From positions 1 to 34,038 of the forward strand of contig NZ_AFUB01000047.1 of assembly GCF_000222705.1 (NCBI RefSeq): a stretch of DNA of 34,038 nt, given 5' to 3'. The notes beneath the pieces were generated by a model. That model made no database searches and had not been told where the DNA came from. It saw only the letters and a program-made list of their open reading frames with translations. How positions within the stretch are numbered: the stretch's first letter is position 1; each line of letters starts with the position of its first letter. Made by a program: the position numbers and the translations under genes. Of this stretch, positions 1-8,079 are shown in pieces. The DNA is from Streptococcus mitis bv. 2 str. SK95 (GTDB lineage: Bacteria > Bacillota > Bacilli > Lactobacillales > Streptococcaceae).

Positions 1-31
1 GGAGTGCCTGAGCTAGACGCAGTACTAACTC

Positions 32-61
32 GTCTTGCCTCGTATGATCGACGAGGCAGAC
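32..61. other. Inverted repeat upstream of glyQ
   Basis: An exact 8-bp inverted repeat (TGCCTCGT at 36-43, ACGAGGCA at 51-58) with a 7-nt loop, extended by GTC/GAC around one bulged T. It would form a stable hairpin in the glyQ leader, about 40 nt before the start codon. No T-run follows, so it is not an ordinary terminator. No T-box antiterminator motif is visible in the 98 nt available, and the window begins too late to judge whether a longer leader exists. Confidence 0.5.
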
Positions 62-98
62 TCGTGTCGCAAGTAATTTATAAAAAAAGGAGTAAACA

Positions 99-1016
99 AT
101 GTCTAAGAAATTAACATTTCAAGAAATTATTTTGACTTTGCAACAATTTTGGAATGACCAAGGTTGTATGCTTATGCAGGCTTATGATAATGAAAAAGGT
201 GCGGGGACGATGAGTCCTTACACTTTCCTTCGTGCTATTGGGCCTGAGCCATGGAATGCGGCTTATGTAGAGCCATCACGTCGTCCTGCTGACGGTCGTT
301 ATGGAGAAAATCCTAACCGTCTCTACCAACACCACCAATTCCAAGTAGTTATGAAGCCTTCTCCATCAAACATCCAAGAACTTTACCTTGAGTCTTTGGA
401 AAAATTGGGTATCAATCCTTTGGAACACGATATTCGTTTTGTTGAGGACAACTGGGAAAATCCTTCAACTGGTTCAGCTGGTCTTGGATGGGAAGTTTGG
501 CTTGATGGGATGGAAATCACTCAGTTCACTTATTTCCAACAAGTTGGTGGATTGGCAACTGGCCCTGTGACTGCGGAAGTTACCTATGGTTTGGAGCGTT
601 TGGCTTCTTATATTCAAGAAGTAGACTCTGTCTATGATATTGAGTGGGCTGATGGTGTAAAATACGGAGAAATCTTCATCCAGCCTGAGTACGAGCATTC
701 AAAATATTCGTTTGAAATTTCGGACCAAGAAATGTTGCTGGAAAACTTTGATAAGTTTGAAAAAGAAGCTGGTCGTGCCTTAGAGGAAGGCTTGGTTCAC
801 CCTGCCTATGACTATGTTCTCAAATGTTCACATACCTTTAACTTGCTTGACGCGCGTGGTGCCGTATCTGTAACCGAGCGTGCAGGCTATATCGCTCGTA
901 TTCGTAACTTGGCCCGTGTCGTAGCCAAAACCTTTGTCGCAGAACGCAAACGCCTAGGCTACCCACTTTTGGATGAAGCAACACGAGCTAAACTCTTAGC
1001 AGAAGACGCAGAATAA
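99..1016 (+). CDS. glyQ: Glycyl-tRNA synthetase alpha subunit
   Basis: Catalytic subunit of the bacterial alpha2beta2 glycyl-tRNA synthetase, which charges tRNA-Gly with glycine using ATP in the cytoplasm. The 305-residue length is normal for GlyQ. The family N-terminus ([14 protein letters not shown], then [19 protein letters not shown]) and the class II core around [20 protein letters not shown] are intact. The start ATG follows AAAGGAG at a suitable distance. glyS, encoding the beta subunit, lies downstream on the same strand after an unusually long 211-bp spacer. The two are probably co-transcribed, since no convincing terminator with a T-run separates them. Identification is by family recognition and is very secure. 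Confidence 0.98.
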   Translation: MSKKLTFQEIILTLQQFWNDQGCMLMQAYDNEKGAGTMSPYTFLRAIGPEPWNAAYVEPSRRPADGRYGENPNRLYQHHQFQVVMKPSPSNIQELYLESLEKLGINPLEHDIRFVEDNWENPSTGSAGLGWEVWLDGMEITQFTYFQQVGGLATGPVTAEVTYGLERLASYIQEVDSVYDIEWADGVKYGEIFIQPEYEHSKYSFEISDQEMLLENFDKFEKEAGRALEEGLVHPAYDYVLKCSHTFNLLDARGAVSVTERAGYIARIRNLARVVAKTFVAERKRLGYPLLDEATRAKLLAEDAE

Positions 1017-1227
1017 AGAGAGTGACCGTTTACGAAAATGGGCGAACAGAGTGAGCCTTGAGCCAGTTGCCACAGTGATGAAGGTATCCTTAGTGAAGCT
1101 AAGGATACTAGGCAAAATTAGAGACTTTCGGCTCCAATTTTAGCAATGAAACGACGAAGTCGGTTGCTTGCGTGCCAATCACATAAGGCAAACTGGAAAA
1201 TAAAAAGATACTTTTCGGAGAAAAAAC
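1017..1227 (+). other. Structured, repeat-like spacer between glyQ and glyS
   Basis: This 211-bp spacer holds three consecutive potential hairpins. The first is a perfect 10-bp stem GTATCCTTAG/CTAAGGATAC (1084-1093/1099-1108). The second is AAAATT-GAG paired with CTC-AATTTT with one mismatch (1114-1123/1132-1141). The third is CGAC/GTCG nested in GCAA/TTGC (1143-1167). No T-run follows any of them. Two short open frames exist (ATG at 1078, 21 codons; ATG at 1146, running out of frame into glyS), but neither has a convincing ribosome binding site and I do not call them genes. The sequence feels like an intergenic repeat of this species group, but that is an impression from memory. Confidence 0.45.
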
Positions 1228-3264
1228 ATGACAAAAAACTTATTAGTAGAACTCGGTCTTGAAGAGTTACCAGCCTATGTAGTAACTCCAAGTGAAAAAC
1301 AACTAGGTGAAAAAATGGCAGCCTTCCTCAAGGAAAACCGCCTGTCTTTTGAAGCTATTCAAACCTTCTCCACACCACGCCGTTTGGCTGTTCGTGTGAC
1401 TGGTCTTGCAGACAAACAGTCTGATTTGACAGAAGATTTCAAGGGTCCAGCAAAGAAAATTGCCTTGGATAGTGATGGGAACTTCACCAAAGCAGCTCAA
1501 GGATTTGTCCGTGGAAAAGGCTTGACGGTTGAAGATATTGAATTCCGTGAAATCAAGGGTGAAGAATATGTCTATGTTACCAAGGAAGAAATTGGTCAAG
1601 TAGTTGAAGCCATTGTTCCAGGTGTAGTAGACGTCTTGAAATCTCTAACTTTCCCTGTCAGCATGCACTGGGCTAACAACACCTTTGAATATATCCGCCC
1701 TGTTCACACTTTAACTGTTCTTTTAGATGAAGAAGAATTTGACTTGGATTTCCTTGATATCAAGGGAGATCGTGTGAGTCGTGGTCATCGTTTCTTGGGA
1801 CAAGAAACTAAGATTCAGTCAGCTTTGAGCTACGAAGAAGACCTTCGTGCACAGTTTGTAATCGCGGATCCTCGTGAACGTGAGCAAATGATTGTTGACC
1901 AAATCAAGGAAATCGAAGCAGAGCATGGTGTACGTATCGAAATTGATGCTGACTTGCTGAATGAAGTCTTGAACTTGGTTGAATACCCAACTGCCTTTAT
2001 GGGAAGTTTTGATGCTAAATACCTTGAAGTTCCAGAAGAAGTTTTGGTGACTTCGATGAAGGAACACCAACGTTACTTTGTTGTTCGTGATCAAGACGGT
2101 AAACTCTTGCCAAACTTTATTTCTGTTCGTAACGGAAACGCTGAGCATTTGGAAAATGTTATCAAAGGAAATGAAAAAGTCTTGGTAGCCCGCTTGGAAG
2201 ACGGAGAATTCTTCTGGCGTGAAGACCAAAAATTGGTGATTTCTGACCTTGTTGAAAAATTAAACAACGTCACCTTCCACGAAAAGATTGGTTCTCTTCG
2301 TGAACACATGATTCGTACTGGTCAAATTGCCATTCTCTTGGCGGAAAAAGCTGGCTTGTCAGTGGATGAAACAGTTGACCTTGCTCGTGCAGCAGCTATT
2401 TACAAGTTTGACTTGTTGACAGGTATGGTTGGTGAATTTGACGAACTCCAAGGAATTATGGGTGAGAAATATGCTCTTCTTGCTGGGGAAACTCCAGCAG
2501 TTGCAGCTGCTATTCGTGAACACTACATGCCTACATCAGCTGAAGGAGAACTTCCAGAGAGCAAGGTTGGAGCTATTCTAGCCATTGCAGACAAATTGGA
2601 CACGATTTTGAGTTTCTTCTCAGTAGGTTTGATTCCATCAGGTTCTAATGACCCTTATGCCCTCCGTCGTGCGACCCAAGGTGTGGTTCGTATCTTGGAT
2701 GCCTTTGGTTGGCACATTGCTATGGATGAGTTGATTGATAGCCTTTATGCTTTGAAATTTGATAGCTTGACTTATGAAAATAAAGCAGAAGTCATGGACT
2801 TTATCAAGGCTCGTGTCGATAAGATGATGGGTTCTACTCCAAAAGACATTAAGGAAGCGGTTCTTGCAAGTTCGAACTTTGTCGTGGCAGATATGCTAGA
2901 AGTAGCAAGTGCTCTCGTAGAAGCAAGCAAGGAAGAAAACTTCAAACCGTCTGTCGAATCTCTCTCTCGTGCTTTCAACTTGGCTGAGAAAGCGGAAGGA
3001 TATGAAACAGTTGATCCTGCTCTCTTTGAAAATGAAGAAGAGAAAGCCTTGTCGGAAGCAGTAGAGTCACTCGTTTTATCAGGGACTGCAAGTCAGCAAT
3101 TAGAACAACTCTTTGCGCTTAGTCCAGTTATTGATGCTTTCTTTGAGAATACTATGGTAATGACCGATGATCAAGATATTCGTCAAAATCGATTGGCCAT
3201 CTTGTCGCAATTAACCAAGAAAGCAGCGAAACTTGCACGTTTCAACCAAATTAATACCAAGTAA
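1228..3264 (+). CDS. glyS: Glycyl-tRNA synthetase beta subunit
   Basis: Beta subunit of the heterotetrameric glycyl-tRNA synthetase, needed for tRNA-Gly recognition and aminoacylation. At 678 residues it has normal family length. The N-terminal signature ([15 protein letters not shown]) and the central block with [13 protein letters not shown] and SMKEHQRYF are typical. An HD-type region follows ([20 protein letters not shown], where canonical metal residues appear partly replaced, as is usual in GlyS), then the C-terminal helical/anticodon-binding region. The ATG follows CGGAG. It is the partner of glyQ upstream, and the next gene (UPF0291) starts 42 nt downstream with its own strong ribosome binding site. 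Confidence 0.98.
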   Translation: MTKNLLVELGLEELPAYVVTPSEKQLGEKMAAFLKENRLSFEAIQTFSTPRRLAVRVTGLADKQSDLTEDFKGPAKKIALDSDGNFTKAAQGFVRGKGLTVEDIEFREIKGEEYVYVTKEEIGQVVEAIVPGVVDVLKSLTFPVSMHWANNTFEYIRPVHTLTVLLDEEEFDLDFLDIKGDRVSRGHRFLGQETKIQSALSYEEDLRAQFVIADPREREQMIVDQIKEIEAEHGVRIEIDADLLNEVLNLVEYPTAFMGSFDAKYLEVPEEVLVTSMKEHQRYFVVRDQDGKLLPNFISVRNGNAEHLENVIKGNEKVLVARLEDGEFFWREDQKLVISDLVEKLNNVTFHEKIGSLREHMIRTGQIAILLAEKAGLSVDETVDLARAAAIYKFDLLTGMVGEFDELQGIMGEKYALLAGETPAVAAAIREHYMPTSAEGELPESKVGAILAIADKLDTILSFFSVGLIPSGSNDPYALRRATQGVVRILDAFGWHIAMDELIDSLYALKFDSLTYENKAEVMDFIKARVDKMMGSTPKDIKEAVLASSNFVVADMLEVASALVEASKEENFKPSVESLSRAFNLAEKAEGYETVDPALFENEEEKALSEAVESLVLSGTASQQLEQLFALSPVIDAFFENTMVMTDDQDIRQNRLAILSQLTKKAAKLARFNQINTK

Positions 3265-3306
3265 AATCTGTTAAACGGATTAAATCTTATCATAAAGGAG
3301 AGAAAC

Positions 3307-3564
3307 ATGGATCCTAAAAAAATTGATCGTATTAACGAGCTTGCTAAAAAGAAAAAAACAGAAGGCTTAACTTCTGCTGAAAAAGTGGAACAAGCTAAAC
3401 TTCGTGAGGAGTATATTGAAGGCTATCGTCGTTCTGTTCGTCACCACATTGAAGGAATCAAAATTGTGGACGAAGAAGGAAATGACGTCACACCAGAAAA
3501 ACTACGTCAGGTACAACGTGAAAAAGGTTTGCATGGGCGTAGTTTAGATGATCCCAACTCATAA
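3307..3564 (+). CDS. UPF0291/DUF896 family small protein (YnzC-like)
   Basis: An 85-residue charged, helical protein of the UPF0291 (DUF896, YnzC) family. It begins [20 protein letters not shown] and has the family core [19 protein letters not shown] and the C-terminal [11 protein letters not shown]. Family members are small helical-hairpin cytoplasmic proteins of unknown biochemical role; in Bacillus subtilis the homologue lies in an SOS-regulated locus. The ATG follows AAAGGAG at good spacing. It lies 42 nt after glyS and ends just before a strong terminator, so it is the last gene of the glyQS transcription unit. No function should be inferred from the neighbours beyond co-expression. Confidence 0.93.
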   Translation: MDPKKIDRINELAKKKKTEGLTSAEKVEQAKLREEYIEGYRRSVRHHIEGIKIVDEEGNDVTPEKLRQVQREKGLHGRSLDDPNS

Positions 3565-3567
3565 AAA

Positions 3568-3605
3568 AACTGACTAGTAGTTTGTGCTGCTAGTCAGTTT
3601 CTTTA
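3568..3605 (+). terminator. Intrinsic terminator after the glyQS unit
   Basis: Stem AACTGACTAGTAG (3568-3580) pairs with CTGCTAGTCAGTT (3587-3599) with one G-T wobble and a 6-nt loop, followed by a short T-rich tail. It begins four bases after the DUF896 stop codon and marks the end of the glyQ-glyS-DUF896 unit. Confidence 0.8.
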
Positions 3606-3684
3606 TGCTATTAGAATAGCAGAGATTCAGAGGACAAAAAGTAATGTAAAAAATGAATAGGGAGATATTATTTTCTGTAGAATA

Positions 3685-3693
3685 TGATACAAT
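3685..3693 (+). promoter_or_regulatory. Extended -10 promoter of the orphan gene
   Basis: TGa-TACAAT, an extended -10 element, lies about 35 bp upstream of the orphan start codon. No good -35 hexamer is found 16-18 bp further upstream, which is common for extended -10 promoters in streptococci. It supports independent transcription of the 446-codon gene. Confidence 0.5.
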
Positions 3694-3728
3694 GAACATA
3701 GAGAATGCAATAAAGTGAGGTTGGATTT

Positions 3729-5069
3729 ATGCTAGATACGAATACTAATGAAGAATTAAGAGATGAAGAAAAAGAGTATCTAAAGACAAATTTAAAAATC
3801 TGTTTTAACCTTATCTCACAAAATGAAGATATATTTAAAAATAAAGATACCTTCTTAGAGGAGTTTAGCCCTTGGCATAAGAAGAAAGAAGGGGGAGAAG
3901 AGATACTGGTAGATCAATTTGTAACTCAAGTTACAAGTGCTACTTCTGAAGATTTTTCTTGGTTGAATATTTTGAAAGAAGACAACCAGTGGAAGGAAGC
4001 AAAATATAAAGAGGAAATCAAGGACAAAAGTAAACATGTAAATATGCGCTACCAAATTCCAACTCATTTTCATGGGGATATTGATAAAGCTATTCTTTTC
4101 CATTGTATGGAAAATCCTAGAGGTTATTTAGGAAGTTATACAGATAATCAAATTGATAAAGGTCTTGAGTGTGCAAACCTTAAAGATTATTATAGAAAAA
4201 CCTATAAATTATTAAAAGAGGATAATAAAAAGACAATAAAAGAAATTAGAAATTATTTAGAAGGTGAGCCAGAAAATAAACCTGTTAAAGAAATCATAAA
4301 AGAAAGATATGGTTTAGGGGAAATAGATAGTGACGCTAAACTTTCAACGTGTATTACTCAAATTATCTATAGCAAAAATAGTAATTTAACACAAGAACTA
4401 ACTCATATGTTTAATTCTAAAGAAATTAGTCTTGATAAAAAATATAATAATAAGGAGTTAAAAGAGTTAGGGTATTATTATTTACCGGAATATTATAAAG
4501 AAATAGTTCAAGAGAGACCAGAAAAAGGACCGTTTATTATAGATATCTCAGAATTACAGAATAATAATGTTAAAGAAATTGCTAAAAAAATCTGTAATTT
4601 AGAAATTTATCCTTTTTCATGCTCTCAACCAGCTTTAGGTGAAGATGGTATTGGTGAAAAGATTCTTCTCAATTCAAACTTATCTCGGTTAGGTGCTTAT
4701 ATTGTTTTGAGAAGAATTTATCAATATGTAGCTGATGATAATGAAACCCAGATACCAATTTTTGTTTTTCGAAAGTATGATAGAGCATGGAAGAAATTGT
4801 TTAACAAAATATTTTCGGAAGCGGAAAAGAAGAGTGAAAATTTTAAAGCCGATGATTTTTTGAGCAAATTGGAGGAGAATTTCTTTTATTGTCAGCCAGC
4901 CATTGTAGGTGGAGGAATTACGTCTGGTAATGTAATCTCTATTCATGAGTTTAGAAGAGTTGATAGGAAGAAAGATAAAAAGAAATATGAAAAAATGAAA
5001 AAGAAAGCTTTTTACAAAGTTAAAAAAACACTTTATAAATCCATAGAGGCAGAAAAAAAGAATCACTAA
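3729..5069 (+). CDS. Hypothetical protein, AT-rich orphan (possible uracil-DNA-glycosylase-like fold)
   Basis: A 446-residue cytoplasmic protein that I do not recognise by name. The start follows GTGAGG at about 8 nt. It has no signal peptide or membrane segment, is very rich in Lys, Glu and Asn, and ends in a strongly basic tail. Base composition is visibly more AT-rich than in neighbouring genes, suggesting transfer. Two patches loosely recall uncharacterised uracil-DNA-glycosylase-like proteins: HFHGDIDKAILFHCMENPRG (about residues 117-136, compare G-x-x-x-x-A-x-hydrophobics-NPG) and, near the C-terminus, IPIFVFRKYDRAWKK followed by ITSGNVIS (compare an R-x-x-x-x-W block followed by a x-I-T-x-G-N motif). 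This fold idea is a weak inference. The gene stands alone between a terminator upstream and a bidirectional terminator downstream, like an inserted accessory gene; a defence role is possible but unsupported. Confidence 0.75.
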   Translation: MLDTNTNEELRDEEKEYLKTNLKICFNLISQNEDIFKNKDTFLEEFSPWHKKKEGGEEILVDQFVTQVTSATSEDFSWLNILKEDNQWKEAKYKEEIKDKSKHVNMRYQIPTHFHGDIDKAILFHCMENPRGYLGSYTDNQIDKGLECANLKDYYRKTYKLLKEDNKKTIKEIRNYLEGEPENKPVKEIIKERYGLGEIDSDAKLSTCITQIIYSKNSNLTQELTHMFNSKEISLDKKYNNKELKELGYYYLPEYYKEIVQERPEKGPFIIDISELQNNNVKEIAKKICNLEIYPFSCSQPALGEDGIGEKILLNSNLSRLGAYIVLRRIYQYVADDNETQIPIFVFRKYDRAWKKLFNKIFSEAEKKSENFKADDFLSKLEENFFYCQPAIVGGGITSGNVISIHEFRRVDRKKDKKKYEKMKKKAFYKVKKTLYKSIEAEKKNH

Positions 5070-5144
5070 GTTTCAAACTACATTCATTAAACAAAAGGGC
5101 TCTGTAGATTTGCTACGAAGTTCCTTTGTTTAGCAATAAAAAAG

Positions 5145-5167
5145 AAGGAGCCAAATGGCTCCTTTTT
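5145..5167. terminator. Bidirectional terminator between the orphan gene and the reductase operon
   Basis: AAGGAGCC (5145-5152) and GGCTCCTT (5157-5164) form an 8-bp stem with an AAAT loop. Ts follow on the plus strand and the run TTCTTTTTTATT follows on the minus strand. It lies just beyond the stop codon of the minus-strand reductase gene and can also stop transcription from the orphan gene. Confidence 0.8.
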
Positions 5168-5173
5168 GGTTTC

Positions 5174-6418
5174 TTAGTTGCTTGCACCAGAAGTAGCGTC
5201 TGCGTCACCACCGTGGCCTCCAGCGTCTCCTGAATCAGAAGCGCCAGAAGTGGCATCGGCGTCTCCATGACCTCCAGCAGCAGGAGCAAATGGTCCGCTA
5301 CCACCTACCAAACGTTGACCCGTTTCTTTTAGGTACCAGTCAAGCCATGGTTGGAAGTTAAAGACAATTTCATTGATTCCAGCGTATGATCCATCAGGAT
5401 AATACATCGCTTGGTAGTTATGAGTGTTGATGACACCAGCAGGAGAACCTGGAACGATCGTACGGACGTATTCTTGGTTTCCATTGCGAAGTGTTCCGAT
5501 GACCCACTCTACATTCTTCATACGTGCTGCTGGAAGAGAATTGTGAACAGTCGACATACGGTTACCTGATTGAGGTGGTACACGTTTGGCAAACATGGTG
5601 TCTGGATCTTGGTGAGCGTTGTTGTAGTAGAGGAATTGGTTGTTATCGTCAGCGTATGTCAATTCAAATGGCATAGCTTTCAAGAACATATCGATTTGGT
5701 TAACTGTAAGGATACCGTGGTCCAATTTGACATAGGTATCACCAGAAACAGCTCCAGTGATTGCAGCAACTTTTTCTACCCATTCTGGATCGTCAGGATC
5801 AACTTCTGTGATAGTTGTAGCAATTGGTTTTCCGCAATCCAAGTCTTCTGGTTCGATTGGTTTTGGTTTTTTCAATTTCGAAACGACTCCTACGTATTTT
5901 ACAAAGTTATCTAAGCAAGTTTCAAGGAATTTAACAGTGCCTTCGTTGGTGATATTTCCGTCGTTATCAAAAGCTTCCTTGGCTTTACCAAGAAGGAATT
6001 CGTTACCTGGAAGCGTGTAGGCATTAACACCTGGAGCATCAAGGATTTTACGAAGGTGAACTTGGGCACGTGATGTTCCTTGGTCGTAGTATGATGCACC
6101 CACAATCATAACAGGTTTGTTTTCAAATGGATGAACTTCGTATGAAAGCCATTCAAGTACAGATTTGAGTGAAGCTGAGATAGTGTGGTTGTGCTCAGGA
6201 GTGGCGATAATGACACCATCAGCACGTGTAATTTTGTTATACAAGAAGCGTAATTGGAAACTGTCGTCCCATTTTTCGTCTTGGTTAAACATTGGAACTT
6301 CATCGATTTCAAGAACTTCTAATTCAAATTTAAATTTGAAATTGCGACGGATAAATTCCAAGAGTTTGCGGTTATATGATTGATCGTAGTTTGATCCAAC
6401 AAGTCCAACAAATTTCAT
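5174..6418 (-). CDS. NAD(P)H-dependent FMN reductase with PAS-like domain and two ApbE flavinylation motifs
   Basis: A 414-residue cytoplasmic flavoprotein. Residues 1 to about 185 are a flavodoxin-like NADPH-dependent FMN reductase domain (KFVGLVGSNYDQSYNRKLLE; ADGVIIATPEHNHTISASLK; KPVMIVGASYYDQGTSRAQ). About 225-370 resembles the PAS_10/DUF438-type sensor domain (TVNQIDMFLKAMPFELTYAD; YYPDGSYAGINEIVFNFQPW). The tail, residues 371-414, is Gly/Ala/Asp-rich and holds DATSGAS twice (388-394 and 407-413). This fits the consensus for covalent FMN attachment by ApbE, D-x-x-[ST]-G-A-[ST], with the final Ser as expected acceptor (Ser394, Ser413). The ATG follows AGGAGA. It is the last gene of an operon with a paralogous reductase and apbE itself. 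I infer a cytosolic reductase with two covalently bound FMN groups; the substrate is unknown. Confidence 0.9.
   Translation of the reverse strand: MKFVGLVGSNYDQSYNRKLLEFIRRNFKFKFELEVLEIDEVPMFNQDEKWDDSFQLRFLYNKITRADGVIIATPEHNHTISASLKSVLEWLSYEVHPFENKPVMIVGASYYDQGTSRAQVHLRKILDAPGVNAYTLPGNEFLLGKAKEAFDNDGNITNEGTVKFLETCLDNFVKYVGVVSKLKKPKPIEPEDLDCGKPIATTITEVDPDDPEWVEKVAAITGAVSGDTYVKLDHGILTVNQIDMFLKAMPFELTYADDNNQFLYYNNAHQDPDTMFAKRVPPQSGNRMSTVHNSLPAARMKNVEWVIGTLRNGNQEYVRTIVPGSPAGVINTHNYQAMYYPDGSYAGINEIVFNFQPWLDWYLKETGQRLVGGSGPFAPAAGGHGDADATSGASDSGDAGGHGGDADATSGASN
5180..5263 (-). repeat. Two copies of a DADATSGAS-encoding unit (predicted flavinylation sites)
   Basis: Nine-codon units at 5237-5263 (residues 386-394) and 5180-5206 (residues 405-413) encode identical peptides. 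Six of the nine codons differ synonymously (for example GCC/GCA, GAT/GAC, TCT/AGC). Identical protein with diverged DNA indicates an old duplication kept by selection on the peptide, not a recent slippage repeat. Between them lies a flexible Gly/Asp/His linker of ten residues. Confidence 0.85.
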
Positions 6419-6435
6419 TCTTTCGGTCTCCTATC

Positions 6436-7041
6436 TTACAAATTTTCCCAGTCAAATTCTTCTGCATCTTTGCGAAGCAATTCTTGTGCATTGCGCAATT
6501 TTTCAGTAATCTTCACAAAGATACGGAAGTCATCAAAGATGGCATCCAATTTCTTGATGACATCAAGGTCAACCAAGTCGCCACTTGGGTTAAATGCTTG
6601 AAGAGAGTGAGAAAGCAAGAATTCATCTGGTAGAACATTTGCCTTAATTTCAGGAGCGTTCAAGATTTGACGAAGTTGCAATTGGGCACGAGATGAACCA
6701 AGTGTACCGTAAGAAGCACCAGTGATCATGATTGGTTTGTTCAAAAGTGGGTAGATACCGTAAGATAGCCAAGCAAGAGCGCTCATCAAAACTGCAGGGA
6801 TAGAGTGGTCGTACTCAGGAGTACCAATAATGACACCGTCAGATGCTTCAATTTTAGCTGCAATCTCAAGAATTTCAACTGGAAGTTGCTTATCTGCTGG
6901 TTTGTTGAAAACAGGGATATCCTTGATTTCAACGAGTTCAATTTCAGCTTTATCCGCAAAGTGTTTTTGCATGTATTGGAGCAATTGGCGGTTTGTAGAA
7001 CGTTTAGAGTTCGTTCCAACAATGGCAATAAGTTTTAGCAT
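6436..7041 (-). CDS. NADPH-dependent FMN reductase family protein
   Basis: A 201-residue single-domain flavodoxin-like oxidoreductase of the NADPH-dependent FMN reductase family. It has LIAIVGTNSKRSTNRQLLQY at the N-terminus (phosphate-binding loop), SDGVIIGTPEYDHSIPAVLM around the flavin site, and MITGASYGTLGSSRAQLQLR. It is clearly a paralogue of the first 185 residues of the next gene downstream but lacks both the PAS-like domain and the flavinylation tail. The ATG follows GAAAGGAAA. It lies 18 nt after apbE and 17 nt before its longer paralogue, so the three are one operon. Family members reduce FMN, quinones or azo compounds; the partner here could be its flavinylated neighbour, but that is inference. 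Confidence 0.9.
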   Translation of the reverse strand: MLKLIAIVGTNSKRSTNRQLLQYMQKHFADKAEIELVEIKDIPVFNKPADKQLPVEILEIAAKIEASDGVIIGTPEYDHSIPAVLMSALAWLSYGIYPLLNKPIMITGASYGTLGSSRAQLQLRQILNAPEIKANVLPDEFLLSHSLQAFNPSGDLVDLDVIKKLDAIFDDFRIFVKITEKLRNAQELLRKDAEEFDWENL

Positions 7042-7059
7042 GAGATTTCCTTTCTCTTT

Positions 7060-7989
7060 TTACATAATACAATTTTGAAGGCCTGAAGAACAAGCAAGGC
7101 GTCCCTCTTTGTCGATGAGGATAGCTTCAATCCCATCTATACTTTCGACTTGCCAGAGGATAGAAGCGCTTCGTTCTCCGAAAAGGCGCGTTGTCCAAAT
7201 CTCACCATCAACGGATTTATCAGAGATAATCGTTAGGCTAGCGAGTTCGGTTTCGACAGGGAATCCTGTCTCACTATCAAAGATATGGTGATAGTCTTTT
7301 CCATCTACTGTCAGGTGGCGTTCATAGATACCTGAAGTGACAACGGATTTGTTAGAAGCAGAAATGGTTAGGAGATGATTGCCACGAGGATTTCGCGGAT
7401 CCTGAATGCCGATCTGCCAGTCGTTCCCTTCTTTAGCTTGGTTATTCCCGATGGTAAGGATATTTCCTCCCAGATTGATCAAGGCAGAGGTGACACCGTG
7501 TGTTTTTAAATACTGGGCAACCTTATCTGCACTATAGCCCTTAGCCAAACAACCTAGATCGAGCTTCATTCCTTTCTTCTCTAAAAAGACAGAAGAGCTA
7601 GTCGGATCTAACTTGATAAAATGCGGGTCAACTAGAGGCAAGACGGCTTCGATTTCATTTGGCTTTGGAAGCCGAGCATCTGAAAAGCCAATTCGCCAGG
7701 TTTGAATCAAGGGACCAATACTGATGTTGAGATGGCTAGAGGGAGCTAGGCTATGCTCTAGTCCAAGAGCAATCAGTTCAAATAGGTCAGGATGAACCTT
7801 AACAGGTGCGATTCCAGCCTGGTAGTTGATTTCCATCAGTTCGGATTCTTGACTGTTGGCGTTGAAGCGGTATTCAAGCTCCTTGAGCAAATCAAAGGCT
7901 CCTTGAAGTAGGCAATCAGCCTGTTCATCTACTAATGAAATCGTGATAGTTGTTCCCATCAGCCGTTCAGAACGTGAATGAAGAGGCAA
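7060..7989 (-). CDS. apbE: FAD:protein FMN transferase (ApbE family), cytoplasmic
   Basis: ApbE-type flavin transferases move FMN from FAD onto a Thr or Ser of a target protein, with Mg2+. Visible family features are MGTTITISL near the N-terminus, LDLGCLAKGYSADKVAQYL, ALINLGGNI, TSGIYER, HHIFDSETGFPVE and a late TTRLF block corresponding to the usual D-A-x-x-T-x-x-F motif. There is no signal peptide or lipobox, unlike the exported ApbE of many bacteria, so it should act in the cytoplasm. I chose a TTG start at 7989 (309 residues) because AAAGGAG precedes it by 8 nt. The in-frame ATG at 8022 (320 residues) has no ribosome binding site. First gene of the operon with two FMN reductases, one of which carries the predicted acceptor motifs. 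Older annotations call this family thiamine biosynthesis ApbE. Confidence 0.9.
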   Translation of the reverse strand: MPLHSRSERLMGTTITISLVDEQADCLLQGAFDLLKELEYRFNANSQESELMEINYQAGIAPVKVHPDLFELIALGLEHSLAPSSHLNISIGPLIQTWRIGFSDARLPKPNEIEAVLPLVDPHFIKLDPTSSSVFLEKKGMKLDLGCLAKGYSADKVAQYLKTHGVTSALINLGGNILTIGNNQAKEGNDWQIGIQDPRNPRGNHLLTISASNKSVVTSGIYERHLTVDGKDYHHIFDSETGFPVETELASLTIISDKSVDGEIWTTRLFGERSASILWQVESIDGIEAILIDKEGRLACSSGLQNCIM

Positions 7990-8079
7990 GCTACCAGCTC
8001 CTTTCTCTTTATAGGAAATCATTCAATATAAGTTGGTTAAAGAAAAATTAAACCCCTTACATTTTCTTTCCATGTATCT

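Noticed and set aside
1-98. T-box leader of glyQS
   Set aside because: None of the conserved T-box antiterminator sequence is visible in the 98 nt present, and the only hairpin lacks a T-run. It could lie outside the window.
1078-1143. Small ORF of 21 codons in the glyQ-glyS spacer
   Set aside because: No ribosome binding site at proper distance, and the sequence is better explained by the hairpins it contains.
5088-5140. Inverted repeat TAAACAAA...TTTGTTTA with inner GTAG/CTAC as an insertion-sequence end
   Set aside because: No transposase fragment or matching second end is visible, and I cannot match it to a known terminal repeat. The stem with its long loop could be chance in AT-rich DNA.
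5570-6020. Open frames on the plus strand inside the reductase gene
   Set aside because: They lie within a well-supported minus-strand flavoprotein, give low-complexity Phe/Trp/Ser-rich products and have no start signals.
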